DNA from: Chloroflexota bacterium | GTDB lineage: Bacteria > Chloroflexota > Anaerolineae > UBA1429 | Assembly (NCBI GenBank): GCA_014360745.1 | Contig: JACIWY010000030.1 | Span: 1-15,702 of the forward strand | Reading direction: 5' to 3' | DNA: 15,702 nucleotides | Part shown: positions 7,628 to 14,730 of the stretch, piece by piece | Numbering within the stretch: the stretch's first letter is position 1 | Layout of the letters: every line of letters begins with the position of its first letter | The notes under the pieces: model-generated | Told to the model about the DNA's origin: nothing | The model's input: the letters and a program-made list of their open reading frames with translations, nothing else | Databases searched by the model: none | Made by a program: the position numbers and the translations under genes

Positions 7628-9590
7628 AGGCGACGAATAAAAGCTGCCCTTTGATGTCGCGGAATTCGCGCAACAGGCCATTGGGATAGCTCCGGCGCAC
7701 GATCTCTAACTCGGCCTGGCGTTCGGGCACCAGGACGAACACCGCGTTATGCGTGGGGTCTAAAAAGGGCATCGGCCCCTGGAGCGGCTCCACTACATCC
7801 GTGCATTTGACCCCGCGCGACTGGAAGGGGATCGAGGCGTGCCCACAATAAAGGCGTGGCGCGCCGAAAAAGTAGGCCTGATACTCGGGCCCCAACACGT
7901 TGAGGTATTTGCCCAATCGATCGGCCACGTGGGTGTTAGTGTCGGTGAACATTTGCTCGGCCGTATAGACGTCGAAATAGAAATGGAGGCTCTGATAGCT
8001 CACCAAGGCGATGAGGGCTGCCGAGAGCGCGCCGGCCAAGAGGCGCTGGCCTCCCAATCCCTCGCCGAGATAGGCGCAAACTTTGACGATGCCCAGGGCG
8101 ACGAGGATTGAGACGGGCGCCGTGGAAAGCACCAGACGATGCGCGGAGGGCGGATTTTCCAGCAACATGCCGCCGAAGATGATCACCATCAGCAGCCAAA
8201 AAGCGGGCAAGAAATACTCTCGCCGGCGCGTGTGCATCAGCGCATAGACCAGCCCCAATATGAACAAGATCGCTGGCACGAATTGCAACAAGGGGATCTC
8301 GGGCCGGTAGTGAAACGTCGGGTCGCGGAAATAGTTGAAAGCTAGCGCCGCTTTGAGGAACTGTTCGAACAGGATGGCGGCCTCGCTGCGGCCCGTCAGT
8401 TGTTTCTGCTGCTCGACCCAACCCATGGGGTAAATGGCCCGTCGTCGCCAGGGCGCTAACATGTCGTTGGGATGCGTTTGGTAGAACTTTAACAGAGGCA
8501 AGGCAATGACCAGGGCGACAAAGCCCAGGACGATCAAGCAGGGCAGATGTTCCCGCCAAAAGCCGCGTTGCTGGAAGGACAGGTAGAGCAGATACGCGAA
8601 CAGGATGATGAGCACCAGCCGCGTCCCGGCGTGAAAATAGATGCTCGATCCGATCCAGACCCCGCCCAAGGCCATCGCCTCGGTGCTGCGCTCCTCGATC
8701 CCCCGGCTTACCAGGTAAAAAGTGCCCAGGGCAAAGAAGGGATCCCAGATGTTATTGTAGGCCAGCCGCCCGAAATGGATGGCGTAATGATAGGTGGCGA
8801 AAAAGAGCGCGGCGATCAATGCCACTCCCCGCCCGTAGTGGCGCCGGGCAAAAAGATAGAGCAGTAGTGTCGTCAGCGCGGAGATAATAGCCGAAGGCAA
8901 ACGCAGCGCAGCAACATTTACCCCCAAAAGACGTAGGAAACCGGCTTGCATCCAAAAATAAAGCATGGGGTTGGAAAACCAGCCGGTGACAAAGGGATTG
9001 GCCCGCTCGCCCTCCAAGACGCCGATCGCTTCGAGGCCCATCGAAGCCTCGTCGCCCGAAAGGAAGGGGGGGATGTTATGCAGACGATAAGCGCGCAGGA
9101 AAAAGGCCAGGGCCACGATCAGGACGACCAGGGCAACTTCCAGACTATGGCGTGGCAACGTCTCGCGCAGATGGCGCAGGCGCTCCGGCAGTGCTCGCCA
9201 GCGCACAAAGGCGCCGATGGTCAGGGCCACACCGATCAGCCAAAGGACCAACAGGTCGAAAAAAGGCCGCGTCCAGGGGCGCCCCTCCGCGGTCAGAGCT
9301 ACAAAGAGGCTGAGGCCCAGGCCGGCCAGTGCCAGGGCCAGGCGCGCGGGGCTGCGCTGCAGCGCAGCCCACAATTCACCCCTTAGCTCCTTCCAGAAAA
9401 AGGAGCCGTTCTTAGTCTGCCGTTCCATCCGGCGCGTCACCAGAGCGAAGCAGACCGCCGCCAGGGCATAGAGCGCGATGCCATCCCACATGAATTCGCG
9501 CTTTTGGCTGAAATAATATTGCCCAGCGACCGCCAAGGCCAGGGCGGCGATCAGCAGCAGCAGCGTCCTTCGGTTCCTTCGTGCGTCCAT
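7611..9590 (-). CDS. GT39-family membrane glycosyltransferase (659 aa)
   Basis: Multi-pass GT-C glycosyltransferase of the GT39/PMT_2 group. The N-terminal 150 residues hold about four hydrophobic segments. The catalytic-type loop SGDEAS follows a helix, with Asp180-Glu181, then GLEAIGVLEGE and SNPMLYFW near 206-213. This is the layout seen in ArnT and protein mannosyltransferases, where the Asp-Glu pair sits in the first external loop. A string of helices runs to about residue 540. The C-terminal soluble segment includes a RRSYPNGLLREF stretch that resembles the tail of the next gene. ATG 9590 is chosen because GAGGG lies 3 nt upstream and the previous stop is 7 nt away; the longer form from 9698 would overlap the methyltransferase by about 100 nt. 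The donor is presumably a polyprenyl-phosphate sugar; the acceptor is unknown. Confidence 0.88.
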   Translation of the reverse strand: MDARRNRRTLLLLIAALALAVAGQYYFSQKREFMWDGIALYALAAVCFALVTRRMERQTKNGSFFWKELRGELWAALQRSPARLALALAGLGLSLFVALTAEGRPWTRPFFDLLVLWLIGVALTIGAFVRWRALPERLRHLRETLPRHSLEVALVVLIVALAFFLRAYRLHNIPPFLSGDEASMGLEAIGVLEGERANPFVTGWFSNPMLYFWMQAGFLRLLGVNVAALRLPSAIISALTTLLLYLFARRHYGRGVALIAALFFATYHYAIHFGRLAYNNIWDPFFALGTFYLVSRGIEERSTEAMALGGVWIGSSIYFHAGTRLVLIILFAYLLYLSFQQRGFWREHLPCLIVLGFVALVIALPLLKFYQTHPNDMLAPWRRRAIYPMGWVEQQKQLTGRSEAAILFEQFLKAALAFNYFRDPTFHYRPEIPLLQFVPAILFILGLVYALMHTRRREYFLPAFWLLMVIIFGGMLLENPPSAHRLVLSTAPVSILVALGIVKVCAYLGEGLGGQRLLAGALSAALIALVSYQSLHFYFDVYTAEQMFTDTNTHVADRLGKYLNVLGPEYQAYFFGAPRLYCGHASIPFQSRGVKCTDVVEPLQGPMPFLDPTHNAVFVLVPERQAELEIVRRSYPNGLLREFRDIKGQLLFVAYEVTF

Positions 9591-9593
9591 CGG

Positions 9594-9598
9594 CCCTC
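9594..9598 (-). promoter_or_regulatory. Ribosome binding site deciding ATG 9590
   Basis: GAGGG on the minus strand ends 3 nt before ATG 9590 and touches the TAG of the methyltransferase gene. It supports this start over the in-frame start at 9698. Confidence 0.55.
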
Positions 9599-10524
9599 TA
9601 TACCTTCCGCGCCTTGACCGCCAGATTGACGAAAGTGCGCTTGGTGGACGGTTTGCCCACAGCCTCGTCCCTTCCATCTTGGCCGACATTGTCAGCAAAA
9701 GGCTTGGGGTCCTCGTTAAAGCGGTCGATCCAATGGAACAAGGCCAACATCCAGTTCACCGGGTTGAGCCGGCTGCCGCGATTCTCTCGGCCGCGAAAGC
9801 GATCGGCCGAGCGGCTGACAAACTCGGGCAACAGATTGCGTTCTACCAGCGTCTTGCCCAGGGTATAGACGATGGTCTGCGTCCCCGGGAAACAATAATG
9901 GGTCAATAAATCGCAACGCTCGACGGCGAACCCCGCGCCGCGCACCACCTCTAGAAGGCCCTCTTGATCGTACAGGCGCTCATGGTTGGCCCAAATGCCG
10001 GCAAAAGGCCCCCGCCGGATGGGGCGCTGAAAGAGATCTTCGGCTAGGCGGTTGATCGGGTCATACCAGTAGGGATAATGTTTGTAAGGCACGGTCAACG
10101 CCAGGATACCTCCTGGTTTGAGCACCCGCCACACCTCGGCCAAGGCGGCGCGATCGTCGGCCAGATGCTCTAGCACTTCCGACATCACCACCCGATCCAC
10201 GCTTTCGCCAGCTAGCGCCAGATGATGCACATCGCCGCGCACGAGCAACACCTGGCGGCCGCGCAGATGCTGCTGTCCATAGCGCAAGACGCGCTCCTCA
10301 TAGTCCAGCCCATAGACGCGACAGCTCGGATACAGCTCTGCAATAGCGCGCACGTAAAAGCCCATGCCGGTGCCGCAATCCAGCACCGTCTGCCCGGGGG
10401 CCAACTCCAGATAAGAGAATATGGTGCGCACACGGCGGCGGTAGGCCACATCCGACTCGTTGCGCAACATGGCCTCCAGCTCTGCCCATTGGGTGCGCGA
10501 GAGCGTTGACGCCGCCAAGCTCAT
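9598..10524 (-). CDS. Class I SAM-dependent methyltransferase (308 aa)
   Basis: Soluble methyltransferase with a Rossmann fold. Motif I is DCGTGMG at 49-55. The acidic end of strand 2 is GLDYEE at 72-77, probably binding the ribose of S-adenosylmethionine. The SEVLEHL block at 115-121 and LKPGG at 135-139 are typical of the Methyltransf_11/UbiE-like group. After residue 150 comes a region rich in Tyr and Pro, then a tail from about 255 with charged linker sequence whose role I do not recognise. The ATG overlaps the stop of the GT4 gene as ATGA, and GAGGA lies 9 nt upstream. Its place between a glycosyltransferase and membrane glycosyltransferases suggests it methylates a sugar or lipid intermediate of surface glycan synthesis. 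That is context-based inference; the substrate is not visible in the sequence. Confidence 0.88.
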   Translation of the reverse strand: MSLAASTLSRTQWAELEAMLRNESDVAYRRRVRTIFSYLELAPGQTVLDCGTGMGFYVRAIAELYPSCRVYGLDYEERVLRYGQQHLRGRQVLLVRGDVHHLALAGESVDRVVMSEVLEHLADDRAALAEVWRVLKPGGILALTVPYKHYPYWYDPINRLAEDLFQRPIRRGPFAGIWANHERLYDQEGLLEVVRGAGFAVERCDLLTHYCFPGTQTIVYTLGKTLVERNLLPEFVSRSADRFRGRENRGSRLNPVNWMLALFHWIDRFNEDPKPFADNVGQDGRDEAVGKPSTKRTFVNLAVKARKV

Positions 10525-11657
10525 TGGGCCAGGTCCTCAAGCAAGCGTTCGTAGGCTTGGATCGTCTGCTCGGTGCAAAACACGCTGCGGATTTCTGCGC
10601 GGCTTTTGATGTACCTTCGAGGATCCGCCAACACTTGCAAGAGCCCCTCGGCCAGAGCGCGTTCATTGCGCGGCTCGACCAGCGCCCCCATGCCGGTGAC
10701 CGAGACCACCTCGCGGGCGCCGGGGATATTGGTGGCCACCACCGGCGTGCCGCAGAGCATCGCCTCGATCTGCACGCTGGGGAAGCAATCGGTTCGGCTG
10801 GGCAGCGCGAACACGTCGCAGAGAGCGTAGAAATCGGCCAGCCGTTGTCGGTCGGTGATCAAGCCCATCATGGTCAAGTGTTCGCGGTAAGCATCCATAA
10901 GGTGGCGCCAACGGCCATAGAAATCCTCATAGACCACCCGATGTTCGCCGGCATAAGCGAACTGGACATTGGGCATGCGCTCGATGACCAGTGGGATCGC
11001 TTTGAGCAAATAATCAAAGCCCTTTTCCTCCACAAAGCGCCCGGCAAAGCCGACGATCTTGTGTTCGTTGAGCCCCAACTCCTGGCGCCAGGCGGCCACA
11101 CGTTCCAAATCCGGCTCGGGGATCTCTACCGGCGGGTAAATGGCCACCACCTTGTGGATAAAAGGCCTCAAATAATCGGAGTGATCGGCATAATCCTGGC
11201 TATGAATGGTGATCGCATCGGCGGCTGCCGCACCGCGATCGAGCAAATAGCCGACGGTTTTTTGCACAAACTGGTTCCACAACCCCGCCGGCATGACCAG
11301 GTCGCCGTGATGGGTCATGACCATCTTGCGCCCATGGCGATGCGCCAGGATGCCCACCAGCCAGGTCTCTAGCATGGGGGTGTGTACCTGGACGACATCG
11401 TGTTCGCGCACCAAGCGGTTCACGGTGCTGATAAAAGCGGGCATCACCTGGCCGCGACTGAGCCGCAGAAGTGGGCGAAGACGCACGATGCGCACGCCGT
11501 TATGTACTTCTTCGGCGGCCAAGGCGGGGTTATGCCTTGAACATACCACCGTGACCTGGTGGCCGCGGGCGGCCAGGCCCTCGGCCAAACGTTGGGCATA
11601 GGCCGTCAAGCCTGTCCAATGGGGGTAATAATAGGTCAGAGCCATTAGGATCTTCAT
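10521..11657 (-). CDS. Family 4 glycosyltransferase (GT-B fold, 378 aa)
   Basis: Retaining GT4 glycosyltransferase, probably cytoplasmic and associated with the membrane face. The N-terminal Rossmann domain starts MKILMALTYYYPHWTG, the usual acceptor-side opening with a Gly-rich loop, and VQVHTP lies near 89-94. The C-terminal donor domain begins around 200 with GRFVEEKG (206-213), whose Arg207 and Lys212 match the phosphate-binding residues of the family. The family's E-x7-E motif is present as D-x7-E, Asp290 and Glu298, followed by GTPVVATNIPGARE. Length is normal for GT4. GGGGAG lies 7 nt before the ATG, and the upstream stop is 3 nt away. It likely adds a sugar to a lipid-linked or glycolipid acceptor that the neighbouring membrane enzymes then use. 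The donor sugar cannot be read from the sequence. Confidence 0.9.
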   Translation of the reverse strand: MKILMALTYYYPHWTGLTAYAQRLAEGLAARGHQVTVVCSRHNPALAAEEVHNGVRIVRLRPLLRLSRGQVMPAFISTVNRLVREHDVVQVHTPMLETWLVGILAHRHGRKMVMTHHGDLVMPAGLWNQFVQKTVGYLLDRGAAAADAITIHSQDYADHSDYLRPFIHKVVAIYPPVEIPEPDLERVAAWRQELGLNEHKIVGFAGRFVEEKGFDYLLKAIPLVIERMPNVQFAYAGEHRVVYEDFYGRWRHLMDAYREHLTMMGLITDRQRLADFYALCDVFALPSRTDCFPSVQIEAMLCGTPVVATNIPGAREVVSVTGMGALVEPRNERALAEGLLQVLADPRRYIKSRAEIRSVFCTEQTIQAYERLLEDLAQ

Positions 11658-11660
11658 CCA

Positions 11661-12698
11661 CTAGCTCCCCAAAGCAGATTGTGCGTCCGGCGTCTCGGCC
11701 TCTGAGGGTTGTGCGGCCTCGATGGCTTGGCGCCGGATTTGGGAGTAGCTGATCCCCTCGCGCATCAGGCCGATGAGGCCGAGCAAGATGAGCGCCAGAT
11801 TGGTAAAAGCGTGCAAACCCAACATGTAGCCAAAGGCCACGCTGCTGCTCACGGCGTACACCGCCAAGGCCTGGACGCCGGCCCATTCGAACACGCCCAT
11901 AGCCCCCGGTGAGGAGGGCACCACCATCGCAAAACCGGTGGCGCAGAGCACCAGCGCCGCGCCCCAGAAGGGTAGGTATTGCAAGTGAAAGGCGGCCATC
12001 AAGATATAGTTAAAGGTGGCGTAACCGAGCCAGATCAGCGCCGAACTGACGATGATGCCGGGCAGCAAGCGTCTCATGGTGAGCACCGCGAAACCGTCCA
12101 CCAGGTTTTGCAGTGCGGCTTTGAAGCGGGGCGAGCCTACGACTGGCAAGCGCCCGACCAGGCGCCAGACCCAGTCGACGCCGCGTCGCCCAAAGCGAGA
12201 AAGGATAATGAGCACGATCGTCCCCCCGATGGCGCCGGCGCCGAACAGCAGCCCTCCGCGCATGGCCCAGGTGGGCAGCTCGACCAGGGGAATGAGGATC
12301 ACCAGCAACACGACCAAGGTGAGCACGTCGAGGAGCCGCTCGATCAACAACGTCGATAACGCCTGGCCGATACCGCCCGAAATGAGCCGCCCCACCAGAT
12401 AGCCGCGCACGATCTCGCCCGCCTTGGCCGGCAGGATGTTGTTGAAAAAGTAGCCGATGTTGACGATGCGAAAGACTTGGGGCAAGGGCAAATGGGTATC
12501 GGGATACATGAGCAAGCGCCAGCGATAAGCGCGCACCCAGTTGATGGCCAACAACAACGCCAGAGCCGGCAGCAGGTAGATATAGTCGGCCTGGCGAAAG
12601 GCTTGCCATAGCTCCTGCCAATCGATCTTGCGCATGGCCAGATAGAGGAAGAGCAGGCTGACGATGATGCCGATGATCAAACGCTGGCGCCGTTGCAT
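11661..12698 (-). CDS. LPG-synthase-TM/AglD-like (UPF0104) integral membrane protein (345 aa)
   Basis: Polytopic membrane protein of the lysylphosphatidylglycerol synthase TM/AglD/YbhN group (PF03706-like), with roughly eight hydrophobic segments. Family signatures visible are RAYRWRLLM (56-64), NNILPAKAGEIVRGYLVGR (86-104), ERLLDVL (120-126) and PSSPGAMGVFEW (261-272). There is no C-terminal soluble aminoacyl-transfer domain, so it is not a full MprF. Members next to glycosyltransferases are often proposed as lipid-carrier flippases or glycan-assembly factors; the biochemical role is not settled. ATG 12698 is preferred because GGTGAG sits 6 nt upstream. A GTG at 12725 in the same frame would add nine residues (MRRRVGENR). 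This is the first gene after a clear promoter and likely heads the operon. The tail from about 325 is polar and probably cytoplasmic. Confidence 0.87.
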   Translation of the reverse strand: MQRRQRLIIGIIVSLLFLYLAMRKIDWQELWQAFRQADYIYLLPALALLLAINWVRAYRWRLLMYPDTHLPLPQVFRIVNIGYFFNNILPAKAGEIVRGYLVGRLISGGIGQALSTLLIERLLDVLTLVVLLVILIPLVELPTWAMRGGLLFGAGAIGGTIVLIILSRFGRRGVDWVWRLVGRLPVVGSPRFKAALQNLVDGFAVLTMRRLLPGIIVSSALIWLGYATFNYILMAAFHLQYLPFWGAALVLCATGFAMVVPSSPGAMGVFEWAGVQALAVYAVSSSVAFGYMLGLHAFTNLALILLGLIGLMREGISYSQIRRQAIEAAQPSEAETPDAQSALGS

Positions 12699-12704
12699 CC
12701 TGTT

Positions 12705-12710
12705 CTCACC
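12705..12710 (-). promoter_or_regulatory. Ribosome binding site deciding ATG 12698
   Basis: GGTGAG on the minus strand matches the anti-Shine-Dalgarno extension GGTGA and lies 6 nt before ATG 12698. The GTG alternative at 12725 has no comparable site and would start about 17 nt from the predicted transcription start. Confidence 0.5.
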
Positions 12711-12748
12711 AACCCTTCGTCTCACAAGCTCGGAGAGACAACGCCCCG

Positions 12749-12777
12749 ATTATAACTGTGAACGACCATTCGGCCAA
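12749..12777 (-). promoter_or_regulatory. Sigma-70-type promoter for the flippase-to-YYY operon
   Basis: On the minus strand the -10 hexamer is a perfect TATAAT (12749-12754). A 17-nt spacer (12755-12771) separates it from TTGGCC (12772-12777), four of six matches to TTGACA. Transcription would begin near 12742, giving a leader of about 44 nt before ATG 12698. The site falls in the only long gap between the GT39 gene at 12791-14665 and the flippase-like gene, which supports its reality. No operator-like inverted repeat is obvious next to it. Confidence 0.7.
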
Positions 12778-12790
12778 GAAAATGGTGCAG

Positions 12791-14665
12791 CTAATCCCCC
12801 TTGGGCGCGGGCTCGGGCAGGCCCTTGGCGGCGTCGCCAAAGAGTTCGAGCAGCTCTTGCCGGAAGAGTTGGCGCGTCTTTTTAAAGACCAGCGGCTTGG
12901 GATGATCATAGACGGTAAAGCTCTCGTCCGCCCGCCCCAAGTGGATGCTGGGCAGCTTGGCCTCTCGCTCGGCCAACAAGCGGGGCACCGGCAGATCGGG
13001 GTCGGAAAAGGTGTCGTTCACCAGGCGCAGACCGAAAATCTGCGGATATACGGCGTCGTAATGCACCAGCTCGTAACCCAGCTTTTCCGCCATGAGCAAC
13101 TCGTAATAGCGGCTGGTTAGGGGATAGCGGCGCGGCAGCCGGGGGATCGTGTTATACAGGCGATTGCTGGACAGGATGATATAGTCGCCCTGCTCTAACA
13201 GAGAGAGCAGGTGTTCCAGCTTTTCCGTGTCATCCGGGTTGTAGGCCTTGAAAGTGAGAAATTTATGGTAGCGATGGCAGCGCAGCGCGCCCACTCCTTG
13301 GGTCAAGGGCAGGGGGTCGTCCCAATGTTCCACCACCAAGGAGCTTCCCGGGGGCAGGTTCTCACACAGCCAGCGGGTGGTCTGGATCCAGGTATGCTCC
13401 TGGCGATAGATATGGGTATAGGCGAGGGCATAGAGCGCCGAGCCGCCCAGTGTCAGCAAGAGTAGGGCGATGCCCAGGCTGCGAATCAAGCCCGTGCGTG
13501 AGCGTACAAGTTCGATCAGCGCCCAGGCGGCGTACAGCGCCAAAAGGGGTAATATCGGCAACATGTAGCGCAAGAATTTGGCGTGAAAGGAACCCACTGT
13601 CCCAAAGTAGGCCAGAACCCAGCTCAAGGGCAGGAGTTGGATTCCTCCCCGCAACCAGCGTCGCTGTGCCAGGGCGATGACGGAGCTCGTCAAGGCGGAG
13701 AGCGTCCCGGCCAGGCCGGTTACGCCCAAGGGCAGCCCGGTGGACCAAACTACCATCTGCCACAAGGGGTAAAGATAGGCCCTCGTGCCGATATACTGTC
13801 GGGTATAGGGAATATCCGCCAGGCCGCGCGCCATGTAGCTTTCGGTGATCACGTCTACGGCAAAGGTCACGACATCGATGAGGGCATAAGGCTCCCAGAG
13901 CGCAAAGCTGATCAGCGCCAAGACCCCGGTGAGCGCCAGGCCCAACAAGGCCCGATACCAGGGCAAGAGGTGTCGCTCTTCGTCCGGCGCTCCATTCTGG
14001 CCCGGCACGGCGGCCAACGCCCAGGCGACCGTGGCCGGCAAGGCCAATGGCGCTGCGCTGACCTTGGTGGCCAAGGCCATGCCCAACACCAGGCCCAACC
14101 CCAAGCAGCGCCGGACCGCCGGCTGCTGGGCCAGGCGCACGCCGAGGTAAATGGCCAACAGCACAAAGAAGGTCAGGATCGTGTCCACGGCGTAGAAATG
14201 GGCGAGCTGGATGTGCAACACCGTCACCGTCGTGAGCGCGGCGGCCAACAGGCCCACGGTGCGCCCATAAAGGCGTTGCCCCAACTTATAGAGGATCCAC
14301 ACCGTCCCTACGTCGAAACATGCCGAGAGCACGCGCCCGACGACAAAGCTGTCGTTCAGCGTGGCACAAGTAGGCCGAAAGCGCCCGGCGAGGTCGGCGC
14401 TCAGCCGCAGCAGATAAATGGGCAACGAACCATAGGCGAAGAAGCGCGGGTTCCAGGGGCTCTCCGGGCTGAGCAACAGGCGCGGATCGGGCGGCCAGGG
14501 GAAGCGCACTTTATCGGCCACCAGAAGGATCTTGCGTTCATCGGGATGAAAGAGATAACCCCCATCCCAATAAAGGCCATAGAGACGCAGCCACAGGGCC
14601 AGGGCGAGGATCAGGAGAATGGGTATAGAGCGGCCAACGGCGTTGCGGAGTTTTGATGCAGGCAT
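12791..14665 (-). CDS. GT39-like membrane glycosyltransferase, HPDER type (624 aa)
   Basis: Multi-pass GT-C type glycosyltransferase. The first helix (about 13-30) leads to FHPDER (39-44), whose Asp-Glu sits where PMT/ArnT enzymes carry catalytic acid residues. AHFYAVDT follows at 155-162, then about ten further hydrophobic segments. The soluble tail has DYIILSSNRLY at 494-504 and FTVYDHPK near 583. The same order of blocks occurs in residues 1-660 of the giant GT39-YYY-YYY protein: 29 of 39 residues are identical from DYIILSSNRLY onward by hand count. It is therefore the standalone paralogue of that fused module. It lies 65 nt after lepA and 92 nt before the flippase-like gene, and no strong ribosome binding site is seen before ATG 14665. 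Its donor is likely a polyprenyl-phosphate sugar; the acceptor is unknown. Confidence 0.87.
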   Translation of the reverse strand: MPASKLRNAVGRSIPILLILALALWLRLYGLYWDGGYLFHPDERKILLVADKVRFPWPPDPRLLLSPESPWNPRFFAYGSLPIYLLRLSADLAGRFRPTCATLNDSFVVGRVLSACFDVGTVWILYKLGQRLYGRTVGLLAAALTTVTVLHIQLAHFYAVDTILTFFVLLAIYLGVRLAQQPAVRRCLGLGLVLGMALATKVSAAPLALPATVAWALAAVPGQNGAPDEERHLLPWYRALLGLALTGVLALISFALWEPYALIDVVTFAVDVITESYMARGLADIPYTRQYIGTRAYLYPLWQMVVWSTGLPLGVTGLAGTLSALTSSVIALAQRRWLRGGIQLLPLSWVLAYFGTVGSFHAKFLRYMLPILPLLALYAAWALIELVRSRTGLIRSLGIALLLLTLGGSALYALAYTHIYRQEHTWIQTTRWLCENLPPGSSLVVEHWDDPLPLTQGVGALRCHRYHKFLTFKAYNPDDTEKLEHLLSLLEQGDYIILSSNRLYNTIPRLPRRYPLTSRYYELLMAEKLGYELVHYDAVYPQIFGLRLVNDTFSDPDLPVPRLLAEREAKLPSIHLGRADESFTVYDHPKPLVFKKTRQLFRQELLELFGDAAKGLPEPAPKGD

Positions 14666-14711
14666 AAGCTCAGGGAATCTACCTTTCCGCCATCCGGCAG
14701 GGCGCTAGGTG

Positions 14712-14730
14712 GCCTCGATTCTGCCGAGGC
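14712..14730 (-). other. Hairpin immediately after lepA stop
   Basis: The inverted repeat GCCTCG/CGAGGC forms a 6-bp stem with a 7-nt loop, starting directly after the lepA TGA. No U-rich run follows it on the minus strand, so it is not a standard intrinsic terminator. It could be a 3' end stabiliser, a weak terminator, or chance in GC-rich DNA. Confidence 0.4.

Noticed and set aside
7628..7681. Longer start for the MGCDLPH-type GT39 gene at 7681
   Set aside because: The added 18 residues lie inside the previous gene and have no family character.
9591..9698. Longer start for the SGDEAS-type GT39 gene at 9698
   Set aside because: It would overlap the methyltransferase gene by about 100 nt and add 36 residues of basic, non-membrane sequence. 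ATG 9590 has a ribosome binding site and starts just before the first helix.
12699..12725. GTG start for the flippase-like gene
   Set aside because: It lies very close to the predicted transcription start and lacks a ribosome binding site, whereas ATG 12698 has GGTGAG 6 nt upstream. It cannot be fully excluded.
13583..14656. Long plus-strand open frame (357 codons) opposite the HPDER-type GT39 gene
   Set aside because: Its translation is rich in Gln, Gly and Arg with no domain, and it mirrors a gene with clear family motifs. It is an antisense shadow in GC-rich DNA. The same applies to 6893-7600, 4388-4855 and 10506-11372.
14666..14730. Intrinsic terminator between lepA and the GT39 gene
   Set aside because: The hairpin has only 6 bp and no U-tract follows it, so read-through from lepA remains possible.
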